Shown: in pieces, positions 28,150-39,927 of the stretch | Layout: each line of letters starts with the position of its first letter | Position numbering within the stretch: the first letter of the stretch is position 1 | DNA from: Bacillus sp. Y1 | GTDB taxonomy: Bacteria; Bacillota; Bacilli; Bacillales; Cytobacillaceae | Assembly: GCF_003586445.1 (NCBI RefSeq) | Contig: NZ_CP030028.1 | Coordinates: 3,486,501-3,550,500 of the forward strand | Direction of reading: 5' to 3' | DNA: 64,000 nucleotides | Notes under the pieces: generated by a model | Databases searched by the model: none | What the model was told of the DNA's origin: nothing | The model's input: the letters and a program-made list of their open reading frames with translations, nothing else | Program-made: the position numbers and the translations under genes

Positions 28150-28178
28150 ATCTTAGCTGAAACAAAGGTCGTTGTCAA
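28150..28178 (-). promoter_or_regulatory. Sigma-A promoter of the glyQS T-box transcript
   Basis: Perfect -35 TTGACA (28173-28178), 17-bp spacer, -10 TAAGAT (28150-28155) on the minus strand. The -35 box contains the TGA stop of recO. Confidence 0.75.
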
Positions 28179-28936
28179 CTCTTAAAATCAATACTGCCTA
28201 ATTGACTAATCTGATTTAGAAATTTTTTTGTTTTTAAATGTAAACCAGAGTATTCATCATAATAAGCATTAATAATTTTTTTCAGCTCATCCTTTGTTTC
28301 TTGCTTCACAGATATATTCCCTAACCTACTCATATCAATAAAATAAAACAAACGAAGTAGTTTTACTGTTGATTGAGAAATTTTATAGTGATAGGGATCC
28401 TTTTCCAAACAGCGATGACAGATAAATCCGCCCTCTCTGATTGAAAATGAAAAATGACCGTCTGTACTTCCACAAACGGCACATTGATTAAGAACGGGAT
28501 ACAACCCTAATGTATTCAACATTTTCACTTCAAAAATATGAACAATAATTTCTGGGTCATAGCCTTCGTTAATATAATTTAGCGTTTGATATAGCATCTC
28601 AAATAAAAAAGGATTTGCCTTTTTTTCGTCAGTGCTTTTATCTGTTAGATCAATAACGTAACTTGCATAAGCAGTTAGGAAGATATCCTCCTTGATTGAG
28701 CGCATCGAGGAAAGCATTTCACCTTGCTGCAAACTCCCTAGACCGCTGCTTGTTTGCACTAGGAATTGACCGTATGTAAAAAGCTGAGTAATGGCAGCTA
28801 AACGGCTGTTTGGCTTTTTTGCGCCGCGTGCCATCACCCCGATTTTCCCCCATTCACGTGTGAATAGAGTCACTATTTTATTTGTTTCACCATAATGATT
28901 TGTTCGAATGACGATGCCTTCGCATTTTTGAAACAT
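28175..28936 (-). CDS. recO: DNA repair protein RecO
   Basis: 253 residues. N-terminal OB fold with the usual start [17 protein letters not shown] and [11 protein letters not shown]; the C-terminal helical domain has a CAVCG...CHRC zinc site (about 147-170). RecO loads RecA on SSB-coated DNA with RecR in gap repair. It follows era and yqzL, as in B. subtilis. Confidence 0.96.
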   Translation of the reverse strand: MFQKCEGIVIRTNHYGETNKIVTLFTREWGKIGVMARGAKKPNSRLAAITQLFTYGQFLVQTSSGLGSLQQGEMLSSMRSIKEDIFLTAYASYVIDLTDKSTDEKKANPFLFEMLYQTLNYINEGYDPEIIVHIFEVKMLNTLGLYPVLNQCAVCGSTDGHFSFSIREGGFICHRCLEKDPYHYKISQSTVKLLRLFYFIDMSRLGNISVKQETKDELKKIINAYYDEYSGLHLKTKKFLNQISQLGSIDFKS

Positions 28937-28965
28937 CTAGAACACCATCCTAGTACGAGACAAAC

Positions 28966-29109
28966 CTAGAGATATGGAAATTCAACCTCTGCTAGCTCAT
29001 CATCCTGATTCCCGGGTATGTCTTGATTCTCCTTCTCTAACTCCTTAAAGAGCAGATAAGTGTCAATGTTACCTGTTTGCGAAAAAACTTTCCAGGTAAA
29101 ATCCATCAT
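28966..29109 (-). CDS. yqzL: YqzL family small protein
   Basis: 47 residues, read directly from the sequence. ATG at 29109 (a second ATG follows at once) after AAGGTGGGGG. The product starts MMDFTWKVFSQTGNIDTYLL, continues FKELEKENQDIPGN and ends EVEFPYL. Name, length and position between era and recO match B. subtilis yqzL. Function unknown. Confidence 0.9.
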   Translation of the reverse strand: MMDFTWKVFSQTGNIDTYLLFKELEKENQDIPGNQDDELAEVEFPYL

Positions 29110-29262
29110 CAAAAACCCCCACCTTTCAAATAGTTGACTAGCAATAAATCCAAATCGTTACCATTATCATAGCCTTGTCTACCAAAAATAATGAGTCGAA
29201 AATATTGTTAATAAAAAAGGTGCATAAACTAGAAAGATGAATAATAATCTAAAAATGGTAAA

Positions 29263-30607
<1,345 letters not shown>

Positions 30608-30748
30608 CTATTTTACCTCATTTTGTTCTGCATTTCATCGATTGTAGCAAAATTGTAATAAAGAAGATTGAATTTTCTAAATATTACTCAATTCCTTCAA
30701 TTTGTTTCCCTATTTTACTCTTTCTTGAATGCGATTTCAAATAAAAAT

Positions 30749-30772
30749 GGAACCGAAAATAGGTTCGGTTCC
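30749..30772 (-). terminator. Terminator between dgkA and cdd
   Basis: Perfect stem GGAACCGAA/TTCGGTTCC with a 6-nt loop, then ATTTTTATTT on the minus strand, three bases past the dgkA stop. Implies a separate promoter for cdd-era-yqzL-recO in 30593-30748; I saw no strong one. Confidence 0.85.
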
Positions 30773-30775
30773 CTA

Positions 30776-31159
30776 TTACCATAGCCTTGGTATAAAAATA
30801 ATCATACCAATGATGATGCTCACCATGGAAAAGATAAAGACTGCCGCCGCAGCCATATCCTTTGCTTTTTTTGCTAATGGATGAAATTCCTCTGTCACTA
30901 AATCCACAAGGTTTTCTATACTCGAATTAATTAGTTCTAAGGAGATCACTCCTCCTATTGATAAGAGGAGAAACACCCACTCAACTAAAGAAACTTGTAG
31001 CAAAAAGCCAAGTAAGACAACTAACATCGTAAAGAAAAGATGAATTTTCATATTCCTCTCCTCTTTTACTGCCTTACTAAACCCGGATAGGGCATGCCGG
31101 AAAGAATATAGGACATGTCTCGTTTTATACTTTCTTTTATCGTCCGAGCCCGTACTCAT
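30776..31159 (-). CDS. dgkA: Undecaprenol kinase (DgkA family)
   Basis: 127 residues from an ATG at 31159, eight bases after GGAG and inside the end of ybeY (23-base overlap). The family core [18 protein letters not shown] and [14 protein letters not shown] (substrate/metal Glu, Asn, Asp) is complete, with three membrane helices. In Gram-positives this enzyme phosphorylates undecaprenol rather than diacylglycerol. Confidence 0.93.
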   Translation of the reverse strand: MSTGSDDKRKYKTRHVLYSFRHALSGFSKAVKEERNMKIHLFFTMLVVLLGFLLQVSLVEWVFLLLSIGGVISLELINSSIENLVDLVTEEFHPLAKKAKDMAAAAVFIFSMVSIIIGMIIFIPRLW

Positions 31160-31607
31160 CCAATATACTCCGTTGAAGATCAAACATTTCCTTTTCCTCT
31201 GCTTCTGTCTCATGATCATAACCTAATAAATGAAGAAATCCATGGACAGCTAAAAAACCTAACTCACGCTCAACAGAATGCCCATAGTCTGTAGCCTGTT
31301 CACGAGCTTTATCAGTTGAAATAATAATATCTCCGAGTACTCTTGGCATGTTTGCACCGCTTATTTGAATTTCTCCCTCTCCGAGTTCCTCTAAGGCGAA
31401 AGAAATTACATCTGTTGGCTTATCCTTTCCTCTGTATTCACGGTTAATTTCTTGAATACGGTCATTATCAACAAATGTAACGGATAGCTCACAAGGTTCT
31501 GTAATTTGTAGTTTTTTTTGAGCTGAATTTAATACCCCTTCAATTTGCTCAATCGCTTCTTCTGTCATTTCATTTGTTTCATCTAAAAAATCGATACTTA
31601 AGTTCAT
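31137..31607 (-). CDS. ybeY: Endoribonuclease YbeY (rRNA maturation)
   Basis: 156 residues. The zinc motif H-x3-H-x5-H is seen in [11 protein letters not shown], with the preceding GDIIIST and [14 protein letters not shown]. Takes part in 16S rRNA 3'-end processing and ribosome quality control. Overlaps pgpH by ATGA and dgkA by 23 bases. Confidence 0.97.
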   Translation of the reverse strand: MNLSIDFLDETNEMTEEAIEQIEGVLNSAQKKLQITEPCELSVTFVDNDRIQEINREYRGKDKPTDVISFALEELGEGEIQISGANMPRVLGDIIISTDKAREQATDYGHSVERELGFLAVHGFLHLLGYDHETEAEEKEMFDLQRSILDEYGLGR

Positions 31608-33784
31608 GCTTGTTTCACCTTCTGTTTCGTAATTTCTGGATATTCAATTCGAGAATGGAAGATTCCCTTTAACGTTTCACATAGTGTATTTGAGATGATT
31701 TCCATTTCCTTGAGTGTTAAGTCACATTCATTCAGCTGCCCATCCTGTAATCGATCTGCAATAATATTTTTAACCAAGCTTTCTATTTGTTCAGGATTAG
31801 GATGCTGCATAGACCGAACGGCTGCCTCCACACTATCGGCTATTCCGATGATGGCAATTTCCTTATTTTGAGCTTTTGGTCCAGGATAACGATAATCCTC
31901 TTCTCGCACCTCATTGCCATTTTGTTTTGCCTTGTGGTAAAAGAACTTGAGTAAAGTAGTACCATGATGTTGCTCAGCAATATCAACAATTTCTTTAGGC
32001 ATTTTGTATTGTCTTAATAGTTCAGCGCCATCTGTGGCATGTGCCACTATAATATTTTTGCTCGTTTGTGGCGGCAAGCGATCATGAGGATTTTCAATAT
32101 TCATTTGATTTTCAATAAAAAATTGTGGTCTCTTTGTCTTCCCAATATCGTGATAATAGCATCCTACCCTTGCTAATAAGCCGTTTGCCCCGATTGCCTC
32201 ACATGCTGACTCGGCAAGATTTGCTACCATAATAGAATGATGGTAGGTTCCAGGTGCCTCTGTAAGTATTTTTCTTAGAAGCGGATGATTTGGATTTGAT
32301 AATTCAATCAGTCTCATCGTCGAAAGGATTCCAAATCCAGCCTCGAAAAAAGGAAGGAGCCCGATTGTTAGAATCGCGGCAATAATTCCCGATGTAAAGG
32401 CACCACCAAAATAAAACGTATATTCTTTTGCATTATAGTGACCATTGTTAATAAATAACAAGGCAAAAATAATGATGATATTTATCAAAGAAACAAACAT
32501 ACCCGCCTGAAGAATTTTCATCCTCTGATTTTGTTTACTTAAAAACATTATGCTCGCTAAACCACTACAAATGATGTAGATACCAATATTTACATTGAGT
32601 GAGCTTGTTATATTTTCACTAAACAAAATGGTTCCGCTTAGAGCTAAAATAATGGTTGTTAAAATCGCTAGTCTATCGTCCACTAAAATTTTAATTAACA
32701 TGGCTGCCATAGCAGCAGGAAATAAATAACCTAAATCTGAAAACTCAAATTGTTGAAGAAGACTAATTCCTTTTAACATCACGATTGAAAGAATAAAGAT
32801 AATGCTAAACAAAAGCAAGTAATTTTGCTTCATATCTCCACTCACTTTGAGTTCATGGAAGTAATAGTACAGAGCAATTACCATTACCATAACAAGAAGT
32901 GCTAATCCGATAAAAGGCAGTGTTGATTGCTGATTGTCTGTAAGGCCGACAAGCTCTAGCTGACGAAAGACTTCTCTACTGATCAGTTGGTTCTCTTCAA
33001 CAATTATTTGCCCTTGTAATATCTTTACTGGCTCAACACTTTCCTTGGCCTGTTCCCTAAGCTCCTGAGTAGCCTCTAAATCAAAAAATTCATTTTGAAC
33101 AACTGCATATCGTCCTAATTCAATTACAGCTGCTTTTAATTGACTGCTCATAGATGTAAGTTTCAGTTCTTCTTCTACAAGCCTCTTACTATTTTCCACT
33201 TCATCTGCTGGAATTCTTCGATTCATAACCGTATTTATAGCGGTTATGGTCACATCCTTGGCAACAGATAACTCTTCCTTGGAGGAAGAGACAAGTGCTA
33301 GCAAGACAGAATCAGAAATACTTCTTGTTACCTCCTCTGTTAGCTTTCCCTTCATCTTGTCGACAACTTCATTGTCTGAAGGAGCACCCCCAGAATTCTC
33401 ACTTTCTTGCCCCTGAGAAGTTCCTTCTGAAGCGTTTACTTGGTCTTGCAGCTCCTTTTTCACTTCCGTTGCTGCATCGAAGATTGAGGTGATTAAATCG
33501 ACTCGATTCTCATTTGTTTCCTTTTTCATATAATAGACATCTTGAACACTGTCTTCAGCTTCTTCTCTCTTCTTTTCGGTACTCTCTTTATCAGAGATCG
33601 TTACTGGAGATCTTACGGTTTGATTCGCAATGGAAAACAAGCGTAAATCCATTTTTTCTGGCTTAACATTGGAAAACATGGAGGCATAAAGGACTAAGCC
33701 AAGAACGAGGAATAACAAGACCCGAAAAATTCGCAGATCTAGTAAGCCTCTAATTTTCATCAACTGTTGTTGAATCTTTTCCAC
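31604..33784 (-). CDS. pgpH: Cyclic-di-AMP phosphodiesterase PgpH (7TM-HD)
   Basis: 726 residues from the GTG at 33784, with GGAGGAGA upstream; longer frame is leader. Order: cytoplasmic start, one membrane helix (about 20-40), extracytoplasmic 7TMR-HDED domain (about 40-290), seven helices, then a cytoplasmic HD domain with [23 protein letters not shown] and HHGTTL. Family members hydrolyse c-di-AMP to pApA. First visible gene of a run pgpH-ybeY-dgkA; phoH lies just upstream with its own terminator. Confidence 0.95.
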   Translation of the reverse strand: MEKIQQQLMKIRGLLDLRIFRVLLFLVLGLVLYASMFSNVKPEKMDLRLFSIANQTVRSPVTISDKESTEKKREEAEDSVQDVYYMKKETNENRVDLITSIFDAATEVKKELQDQVNASEGTSQGQESENSGGAPSDNEVVDKMKGKLTEEVTRSISDSVLLALVSSSKEELSVAKDVTITAINTVMNRRIPADEVENSKRLVEEELKLTSMSSQLKAAVIELGRYAVVQNEFFDLEATQELREQAKESVEPVKILQGQIIVEENQLISREVFRQLELVGLTDNQQSTLPFIGLALLVMVMVIALYYYFHELKVSGDMKQNYLLLFSIIFILSIVMLKGISLLQQFEFSDLGYLFPAAMAAMLIKILVDDRLAILTTIILALSGTILFSENITSSLNVNIGIYIICSGLASIMFLSKQNQRMKILQAGMFVSLINIIIIFALLFINNGHYNAKEYTFYFGGAFTSGIIAAILTIGLLPFFEAGFGILSTMRLIELSNPNHPLLRKILTEAPGTYHHSIMVANLAESACEAIGANGLLARVGCYYHDIGKTKRPQFFIENQMNIENPHDRLPPQTSKNIIVAHATDGAELLRQYKMPKEIVDIAEQHHGTTLLKFFYHKAKQNGNEVREEDYRYPGPKAQNKEIAIIGIADSVEAAVRSMQHPNPEQIESLVKNIIADRLQDGQLNECDLTLKEMEIISNTLCETLKGIFHSRIEYPEITKQKVKQA

Positions 33785-33886
33785 TATGACTCTCCTCCAA
33801 TTCTTATCATTAAACAAAATAAATGCCACATATGTAAAATGATAACAGTTTTTCAGGTAAGATGCATCTTTTTCAAAAAACAAGAA

Positions 33887-33915
33887 AAACCGTTCGATTT
33901 TTACTCGAACGGTTT
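33887..33915 (-). terminator. Terminator of phoH
   Basis: Stem AAACCGTTCGA/TCGAACGGTTT with a 7-nt loop, then TTCTTG after four T on the minus strand. Overlaps the phoH stop codon. Confidence 0.8.
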
Positions 33916-34879
33916 ACTCATTAGATTGCTTTTCGTACGCTTGGATGATTCGACCTACTAGAGGGTGTCTAACCACATCGCTTTGTTCTAAATGAATAAT
34001 GGAAATACCCTTTACGGCAGATAGAATGGATTCCGCCGTAATCAAACCTGATCTTACACCTTTAGGTAAGTCAATTTGTGTTTGATCACCGGTAATGACC
34101 ATTTTAGAGCCGAATCCAAGTCGGGTTAAGAACATTTTCATCTGTGCCTGTGTTGTGTTTTGTGCTTCATCTAAAATAACAAAGGCATCATCTAAGGTTC
34201 TTCCCCTCATATAGGCTAGAGGAGCAATTTCTATCGTTCCTCGTTCGATCATACGCTGTGTATGCTCCGTTCCTAAGATATCATGAAGTGCATCATATAG
34301 TGGACGTAAATACGGGTCAACCTTTTCTTTTAAGTCCCCTGGTAAAAATCCAAGACTTTCTCCCGCTTCGACTGCTGGTCTTGTTAAGATAATTCGTTTT
34401 ACATTTCCATTTTTCAAGGCATTCACTGCCATAACCACAGCTAAATACGTTTTTCCCGTACCGGCTGGACCAATGCCAAAAACAAGATCATGCTTCTTCA
34501 TCGCCGTTAAATACTGCTGCTGACCGAGAGTTTTCACTCTTATTGACTTGCCTTTCGCATTTTTCGCAATTTCTTCTTCATATATGTCCTTAAAGTACTC
34601 TAATGTACCTTTCTTAGACATTTGGATGGCATACATACAATCTCGTCCGCTAATATTAATGCCTTTTCTAATAACATACAATAGATTGCTAATAATGCTT
34701 GTAACCATTTCAACATTTTCAGTTGAACCCGATACACTTACGGTTTCACCTCTGGTTACTATCGATACACCCAATTCCTGCTCAATCATTTTAATATTTG
34801 CATCAGAATTACCTAATAGAGCGATGGCTTCATTTGGATTTTCGAGATTTACACTAATTGTTTTTAGTTCTTCTGTCAT
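33914..34879 (-). CDS. phoH: PhoH-like ATPase
   Basis: 321 residues. Walker A GPAGTGKTYL, Walker B FVILDEAQNTT, then GDQTQIDLP and LEQSDVVRHPLVGRII, the standard PhoH set. An N-terminal KH-like segment is present. Cytoplasmic ATPase linked to phosphate starvation or RNA metabolism; exact role unsettled. Starts ATG after AAGGAGA, overlapping yqfD. Confidence 0.95.
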   Translation of the reverse strand: MTEELKTISVNLENPNEAIALLGNSDANIKMIEQELGVSIVTRGETVSVSGSTENVEMVTSIISNLLYVIRKGINISGRDCMYAIQMSKKGTLEYFKDIYEEEIAKNAKGKSIRVKTLGQQQYLTAMKKHDLVFGIGPAGTGKTYLAVVMAVNALKNGNVKRIILTRPAVEAGESLGFLPGDLKEKVDPYLRPLYDALHDILGTEHTQRMIERGTIEIAPLAYMRGRTLDDAFVILDEAQNTTQAQMKMFLTRLGFGSKMVITGDQTQIDLPKGVRSGLITAESILSAVKGISIIHLEQSDVVRHPLVGRIIQAYEKQSNE

Positions 34880-36069
34880 TCCGAGTCTCCTTGAGTAATT
34901 GGTTGAGGTTCTGCAATATTTTCAATTACTTGAAAATGAACAATTAAGTTAACTTTACCATTCTTGACCAATTGGCGCAAAACTTTTTCCCCTTTTATTT
35001 TAGCATCTTCAGGTAGGAGACTTTTTATATCTTTTCTAGCCATTTCTCTTGCGACAGTATATGCTTGTTTTTCCGTATATACCCTTGTCTCATTTTCACT
35101 TTCACGAATCGTGGATTGTTGGTAAGAAATGGGCAAATTCCATTTTAGGAATTTGATTGGCTTCTTATTTTCCTCTGTAACCGATTGTTTGTACTCGACC
35201 TTCCCAAAACCCCAAACAGGAATATTGAACCCACCTATAGTTATTGTATGTTTTCTTACTTCATTTCCCGTGTATACTTGAAAGTTCGTTGACAAAGGAA
35301 GTTCCACTTCTGTCCAGTACCAAGTTTCACCTAAAACCTCTCCCCTTGCTGGAACGAGCTGTTCCTCTCCTTCCCTTCCAATCGTCCCTGACACTAAAAC
35401 TTTTCCTGGAGAAACGACTTCATTAAGAGAAACCAGCGTTTTACCTTCTTCAACAAAATAGTCAACAACCGTTGCTTTCTTTTTTGCTACCAAATTTTGT
35501 GGGCCGTATTCCTTTTGTTTTTCAGGTTCATTTTTTTCGACTACTTGTAAGTGGTAGGTTGTCCCCTGTAACTCCACTCCGATCCATGTTAGTTCATCCA
35601 TACTGTCTGTAATCGACTTTTGAATCGCATCTGGGGTACCTAAGGACCACTGGAATTTCCCCTTTTTTACTCCTATTTCATCAAGGGTTTTCCGGATTTT
35701 ATATTCTGTTGCTGGGTCTGCTCCTTTAATTTCGATTCCCCATACCATGTTTGAAAGCAGGGTAATAACAATAAAAAAGAGAAAAGCACCGATAAAGAAA
35801 CCAATATTTTTAATTGCTCTTTTCATCAGAAAAGGAAGGCCTGTCCGTCGCTGGAACTCAATTTTACAGCCTGAGTTCCTAACAACCTTCCTAATTTTAT
35901 GGGCATCCTCCACTCTTATTTCAAAGCTCATGGCATTTACGCCATGACGCTTTACTCTCCAGATTGAAACCTGTTCTCTTGTTAGCGTGTTAATAAATCT
36001 TTCAAGGCCTTTTCCTGTCACCTTTACAGATACAATTCCCGTATAGTAGTAAATCCATTGGTTCTTCAT
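34876..36069 (-). CDS. yqfD: Sporulation protein YqfD
   Basis: 397 residues. An N-terminal cytoplasmic part (about 1-85, ending RRTGLPFLMKRAIK), one membrane helix (about 90-110), then a large extracytoplasmic domain with WIGVELQGTTYHLQVVEK and VSPGKVLVSGTIGREGEEQLVPARGEV, typical of the YqfD/SpoIV family. In B. subtilis the gene is expressed in the mother cell. AAGGAGG precedes the ATG. Operon with yqfC and phoH. Confidence 0.9.
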   Translation of the reverse strand: MKNQWIYYYTGIVSVKVTGKGLERFINTLTREQVSIWRVKRHGVNAMSFEIRVEDAHKIRKVVRNSGCKIEFQRRTGLPFLMKRAIKNIGFFIGAFLFFIVITLLSNMVWGIEIKGADPATEYKIRKTLDEIGVKKGKFQWSLGTPDAIQKSITDSMDELTWIGVELQGTTYHLQVVEKNEPEKQKEYGPQNLVAKKKATVVDYFVEEGKTLVSLNEVVSPGKVLVSGTIGREGEEQLVPARGEVLGETWYWTEVELPLSTNFQVYTGNEVRKHTITIGGFNIPVWGFGKVEYKQSVTEENKKPIKFLKWNLPISYQQSTIRESENETRVYTEKQAYTVAREMARKDIKSLLPEDAKIKGEKVLRQLVKNGKVNLIVHFQVIENIAEPQPITQGDSE

Positions 36070-36110
36070 ATTCTGCCTCCTTACCTTTCAGACGAAATCA
36101 ATTAAAACTC

Positions 36111-36395
36111 TTATTCTTCAAGATAAATAACGTGTTCAATTTTCCCTTCAAGTAGAATCTCCTCTGGAAGTATCGTCTTAATGACAAATGCCTTGCCCTT
36201 TATTAACAACTGCCCTTGCTTTAAAAGCAGTCTAAGCTCTTTCTCTGAGAAAGTGAGTAAGCCACGGTGGTTCTCAATATAGATGTGGATTTGACCAATC
36301 ATAGTGATGCGGGGTAAATCCATCATGACATCTTGTGGAAGATCCATTGTTTGGGTCATCCAGTTTCTTACACGTTGCCCCCACCTTTTAGCCAT
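36111..36395 (-). CDS. yqfC: Sporulation protein YqfC
   Basis: 94 residues from the ATG at 36395; AAAGGGGG lies 10 bases upstream and inside the 3' arm of a hairpin. Signature LPRITMIGQIHIYIENHRG and a basic N-terminus (AKRWGQRVRNWM). YabP/YqfC family, related to spore-coat and SpoIVA-associated proteins. Ahead of yqfD, as in B. subtilis. Confidence 0.9.
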   Translation of the reverse strand: MAKRWGQRVRNWMTQTMDLPQDVMMDLPRITMIGQIHIYIENHRGLLTFSEKELRLLLKQGQLLIKGKAFVIKTILPEEILLEGKIEHVIYLEE

Positions 36396-36445
36396 AAAAA
36401 AAGAACCCCCTTTCATCTCATGTTTATGAAATGAATGGGGGTTCT
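36396..36445 (-). terminator. Terminator-like hairpin overlapping the yqfC ribosome binding site
   Basis: Perfect outer stem AGAACCCCC/GGGGGTTCT (36402-36410 and 36437-36445), inner TTTCAT/ATGAAA pairing, then seven T (36396-36402) on the minus strand. It fits an intrinsic terminator for the yqeZ-floA-yqfB operon, yet AAAGGGGG in its 3' arm is also the yqfC ribosome binding site. Confidence 0.8.
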
Positions 36446-36476
36446 AGCACTACTTTTTAAGCAATCCTGCCGTGTT

Positions 36477-36971
36477 TTAGTAGTGTGAATTCGTTCTTTT
36501 TCGATGATAACCCTGTTTTGCTTTAGGTGGGCCTAAAATTTCCGACCAAATAACAGCATCCCTTAATGTCTGGCTAGACACACGGAGGTCATGATCTGTT
36601 TTAGAAGCCGATTCCACTCTCGGCTTCTGATTTAATCTTCCCGTCGTTTGACGGTCCACCTTCTTGTTTGGAGTATACTGTTGTTCTCTATTCGTGTTTT
36701 TTACTTCTTGCACTCGATTGGTGCTCAAGCTTCGTGTTTCTACAGACTCTTTCTTTTCCATTTGTGGACGTTCAAACTTTTGTTGAAGTTCTCCAAAATC
36801 AAAGTCGATAAAAGGTTTTGATTTCTCTGATGTTTGTCCAGGGAGAAAAGGCTTTGGCTGTTTACGCTTTTGACGGTCGTCTTCCCCCGTGCCCTTCATC
36901 TGTTTATAGAAGGAGGAAATAATCCCGATCAACACAACTAAGATAAAGGGATTTTCCAATAGAAATTGCAA
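36477..36971 (-). CDS. yqfB: YqfB-like protein with N-terminal membrane segment
   Basis: 164 residues from a TTG at 36971, seven bases after AGGAGGTG. Residues 4-22 form one membrane helix; the rest is polar, Lys/Arg/Gln-rich and probably disordered, with a conserved C-terminal block RDAVIWSEILGPPKA. Position after floA matches B. subtilis yqfB. It may work with the FloA/NfeD membrane microdomain pair; function unproven. Confidence 0.7.
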   Translation of the reverse strand: MQFLLENPFILVVLIGIISSFYKQMKGTGEDDRQKRKQPKPFLPGQTSEKSKPFIDFDFGELQQKFERPQMEKKESVETRSLSTNRVQEVKNTNREQQYTPNKKVDRQTTGRLNQKPRVESASKTDHDLRVSSQTLRDAVIWSEILGPPKAKQGYHRKRTNSHY

Positions 36972-37007
36972 AGATGGACACCTCCTTGCTTTACGTCAGT
37001 AATCGTA

Positions 37008-37997
37008 TTATTTTTTATCCGTATTTCCGTCTGGTTTACCAATAGAATCTCTCATACTCGTGTCAGCTGCAATGTTTTGGATATTTAAATAATCCATCAC
37101 ACCAATTTTCCCAGAAGTTAACGCCTCTGACATGGCAAGTGGTACCTTTGCTTCCGCTTCTACTACTTTTGCTCTCATTTCTTCAACTCGTGCTTTCATT
37201 TCCTGTTCCTGAGCTACTGCCATTGCTCTGCGTTCCTCTGCTTTTGCTTGAGCGATCTTTTTATCTGCTTCCGCTTGTTCCGTTTGTAATTCAGCACCAA
37301 TGTTCTTTCCGATATCAACATCCGCAATATCAATCGACAGAATTTCAAATGCCGTACCCGCATCTAAGCCTTTTGACAAGACGGTTTGTGAGATCATATC
37401 TGGATTTTCTAACACTTTTTTATGATTGTCAGAGGAACCAATTGTTGAAACAATCCCTTCCCCAACACGAGCTACAATCGTTTCTTCACCAGCACCACCG
37501 ACTAAACGATCAATATTTGCACGCACGGTAATTCTCGCTTTTGCTTTTACCTCAATTCCATCCATTGCAACCCCTGCAATAAATGGAGTTTCAATTACCT
37601 TTGGATTTACACTCATCTGCACAGCCTCTAATACATCACGACCCGCTAAATCAATCGCTGCCGCACGTTCGAAAGATAATTCGATATTAGCACGGTGAGC
37701 AGCAATTAATGCATTAACCACTCTATCTACATTACCACCTGCTAAGTAATGGCTTTCTAGTTGATTGGTTGTAACATCCAAGCCTGCTTTATGTGCCTTA
37801 ATTAAAGGGTTGATTACTCTACTTGGAATCACTCGACGTAATCTCATTCCAATCAGTGTGAAAATACTTACCTTAACACCTGCAGCAAGTGCTGAAATCC
37901 AGAGCATAACTGGTACAAACGTGAGCAAAACAGATAATAAAACAATTCCTAATACAACTAAAACAATAACAAATATCGTTCCAGATCCTAAAATCAT
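37008..37997 (-). CDS. floA: Flotillin-like protein FloA
   Basis: 329 residues. One hydrophobic N-terminal segment, then an SPFH domain ([21 protein letters not shown]) and a coiled-coil, Glu/Ala-rich C-terminal half ([20 protein letters not shown]). Scaffold of functional membrane microdomains. Overlaps yqeZ by ATGA. Together with NfeD-type YqeZ and YqfB it forms a SigW-type operon. Confidence 0.95.
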   Translation of the reverse strand: MILGSGTIFVIVLVVLGIVLLSVLLTFVPVMLWISALAAGVKVSIFTLIGMRLRRVIPSRVINPLIKAHKAGLDVTTNQLESHYLAGGNVDRVVNALIAAHRANIELSFERAAAIDLAGRDVLEAVQMSVNPKVIETPFIAGVAMDGIEVKAKARITVRANIDRLVGGAGEETIVARVGEGIVSTIGSSDNHKKVLENPDMISQTVLSKGLDAGTAFEILSIDIADVDIGKNIGAELQTEQAEADKKIAQAKAEERRAMAVAQEQEMKARVEEMRAKVVEAEAKVPLAMSEALTSGKIGVMDYLNIQNIAADTSMRDSIGKPDGNTDKK

Positions 37998-39334
37998 TCT
38001 TCTTCCTCCTTAGACAATGGTTCTGTTATCTCTCTAACAACTATTCTAGCTCCTTCAGATTTAACAATCTTTACTCTCTTATCTTTCCCAATAAAACTCC
38101 CCTCACTAACCACATCAATACGCTCATCATCTAAAACAATGGTACCTGCTGGACGTAATGCCGTGAGAGTCATTCCCTCTTTCCCTACGATCTCCGGTCG
38201 ATTTTTATTTGAAACGTAACCGGCTTCGCTTTTTGTGGAGTCAGTTAGAATAATCCTTCTAAAGAATTTCATCTTTTTACCAAACACCTTTACCATTAAG
38301 ATAGATGCTAATACGGAAATACTTAATGCAATGAGAATCGAGATTCCCATATGAACAACATTATCCGTGGCTAGAAACAAACTTGCTAAAATGGCCGCTA
38401 GACCAAAAACACCTGCAATTCCACCAGGTAAAAACAACTCCAACAATATGAGTCCAATTCCTATCACAAATAGGATTAATGTTTCAAAACCAGCTAATCC
38501 TGCCACTAAATGTCCGTAGAAGAATAGTAGCAACGATGAAAGTCCCATAAATCCTGGGATTCCAAACCCTGGTGAGTATAATTCAAGGATTAAGCCGAGA
38601 CTACCAATCGATAGCAAAATCGGAACAACAACAGGATGAGTGATGAAACGTGCAATTTTTTCTGCAAAGCTCTCTTCTACATCTATGAGCTTAGCGCCAG
38701 AAAGATCAAGTACTGAAAGTAAATCCTCTAGGCTAGAAACCGTCCCTTCTGAATATCCGACTTCCTCTGCCTGATCTGCAGTCAATGTTAACAATTTTCC
38801 TGTTGGTGCCCCATACTCAGGCAAGTCTACTTCACGATCAGCCATCGCTAGTGCATAGATGGGATCCCGACCGCTTTGTTCCGCAGCAGCTTTCATGGCA
38901 CTTAGCCAGTAGGATTGCGCCTTTTCATCAGCAGCATTTCCTGCTTGGTCAATGACAGCAGCCGAACCAATGGTTCCACTTGGCACCATATAAATCTCAT
39001 CCATATTAAGTGAAATATACGCTCCTGCTGATAACGCTTGATTGTCAATAAACGCAATGGTTTTTATATTCGTCGCTGACAGTAATTGGCCTATTTTCCC
39101 TGCCGCATCGACAGCGCCTCCTGGTGTATTTATTGTAAAAATGATTGCCTTTGCATTTTCTTCTTCAGCCTCTTTTACAGCTCTCGATAAGAATGCGTAA
39201 AGACCTTTCTCAACTGTTTCTTCCAAAGGTACTACATATACAGCTTCGCCTTGAGCTCCTCCTTTAAGCGGAAGGATCGACAATATACCAACCATAAAAA
39301 AAGAAATGACCATGATCCATCGACAAAGCTTCAC
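37994..39334 (-). CDS. yqeZ: NfeD family membrane protease-like protein YqeZ
   Basis: 446 residues from a GTG at 39334, six bases after AAGGAGGG. An N-terminal signal or anchor is followed by a ClpP-class (NfeD1b) domain with [14 protein letters not shown] and ALSAGAYIS (candidate nucleophile Ser), then four or five membrane helices and a C-terminal OB-like NfeD domain ([21 protein letters not shown]). Partner of FloA. Preceded by an ECF-type promoter. Confidence 0.93.
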   Translation of the reverse strand: MKLCRWIMVISFFMVGILSILPLKGGAQGEAVYVVPLEETVEKGLYAFLSRAVKEAEEENAKAIIFTINTPGGAVDAAGKIGQLLSATNIKTIAFIDNQALSAGAYISLNMDEIYMVPSGTIGSAAVIDQAGNAADEKAQSYWLSAMKAAAEQSGRDPIYALAMADREVDLPEYGAPTGKLLTLTADQAEEVGYSEGTVSSLEDLLSVLDLSGAKLIDVEESFAEKIARFITHPVVVPILLSIGSLGLILELYSPGFGIPGFMGLSSLLLFFYGHLVAGLAGFETLILFVIGIGLILLELFLPGGIAGVFGLAAILASLFLATDNVVHMGISILIALSISVLASILMVKVFGKKMKFFRRIILTDSTKSEAGYVSNKNRPEIVGKEGMTLTALRPAGTIVLDDERIDVVSEGSFIGKDKRVKIVKSEGARIVVREITEPLSKEEEE

Positions 39335-39371
39335 CCATTTCCCTCCTTCCTCACATGATGCATAGTATGTA

Positions 39372-39398
39372 TACGGTTGATCCTGCAAAAAGGTTTCA
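39372..39398 (-). promoter_or_regulatory. SigW-type ECF promoter of yqeZ-floA-yqfB
   Basis: Minus strand -35 TGAAACCTTTTT (TGAAAC at 39393-39398), 17-nt spacer, -10 CGTATA (CGTA at 39372-39375). The sequence closely matches the SigW consensus and the B. subtilis orthologous operon is SigW-controlled. The start codon is about 38 bases downstream. Confidence 0.8.
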
Positions 39399-39430
39399 AA
39401 ACTTAGTTTCTTTATACAAAGTATATGTAA

Positions 39431-39457
39431 AAAGACTGCAGAATCCCTGCAGTCTTT
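39431..39457 (-). terminator. Terminator of rpsU-yqeY
   Basis: Perfect AAAGACTGCAG/CTGCAGTCTTT stem with a short loop, then TTTAC on the minus strand; starts 12 bases after the yqeY stop and insulates it from the SigW promoter. Confidence 0.88.
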
Positions 39458-39469
39458 AAAGCATGTTTA

Positions 39470-39913
39470 TTATGAAAGGTGTTGTTGTACAAGTTTATTA
39501 ACAAGTGATCCATCAGCCTTACCTTTTACTTTAGGCATTAGTACTGCCATCACTTTTCCCATCTCAGCCTTTGTAGAAGCACCTGTTTCTAATATCGCCG
39601 CTTTCACTATATCGGATAGTTCCTCTTCCGTTAGCTGTTTTGGCATATATTCCACTATATACGATAATTCAGTACGTAGTTTCTCAACTAGGTCATCACG
39701 ACCTGCTTTTTCAAATTCATGGAGGGAATCCTTGCGTTGCTTTACTTCGCGAGAAAGGACAGTTAACTCTTCGTTCTCGGATAATTCCTGGCCAGTTTTA
39801 ATAGCTTCATTTTGCAACGAAGCTTTGACCATCCGAATAACGGAAAGTTTATCTTTTTCTTTGTTTTTCATCGCTTGCTTCATATCATTATTTAAACGCT
39901 CGAGAAGACTCAT
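39470..39913 (-). CDS. yqeY: GatB/YqeY domain protein
   Basis: 147 residues. Single helical GatB/Yqey tail domain: [19 protein letters not shown] at the start and [21 protein letters not shown] at the end. This domain binds tRNA in GatB; free-standing members have no settled role. It follows rpsU by 14 bases, as in most Bacillaceae. Confidence 0.93.
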   Translation of the reverse strand: MSLLERLNNDMKQAMKNKEKDKLSVIRMVKASLQNEAIKTGQELSENEELTVLSREVKQRKDSLHEFEKAGRDDLVEKLRTELSYIVEYMPKQLTEEELSDIVKAAILETGASTKAEMGKVMAVLMPKVKGKADGSLVNKLVQQHLS

Positions 39914-39927
39914 TTACACACCCTCTC

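Noticed and set aside
36396..36480. SigE promoter for yqfC within the hairpin
   Set aside because: A CATAAACA resembles a -10, but no fitting -35 is present at 13-15 bp; too weak to annotate.
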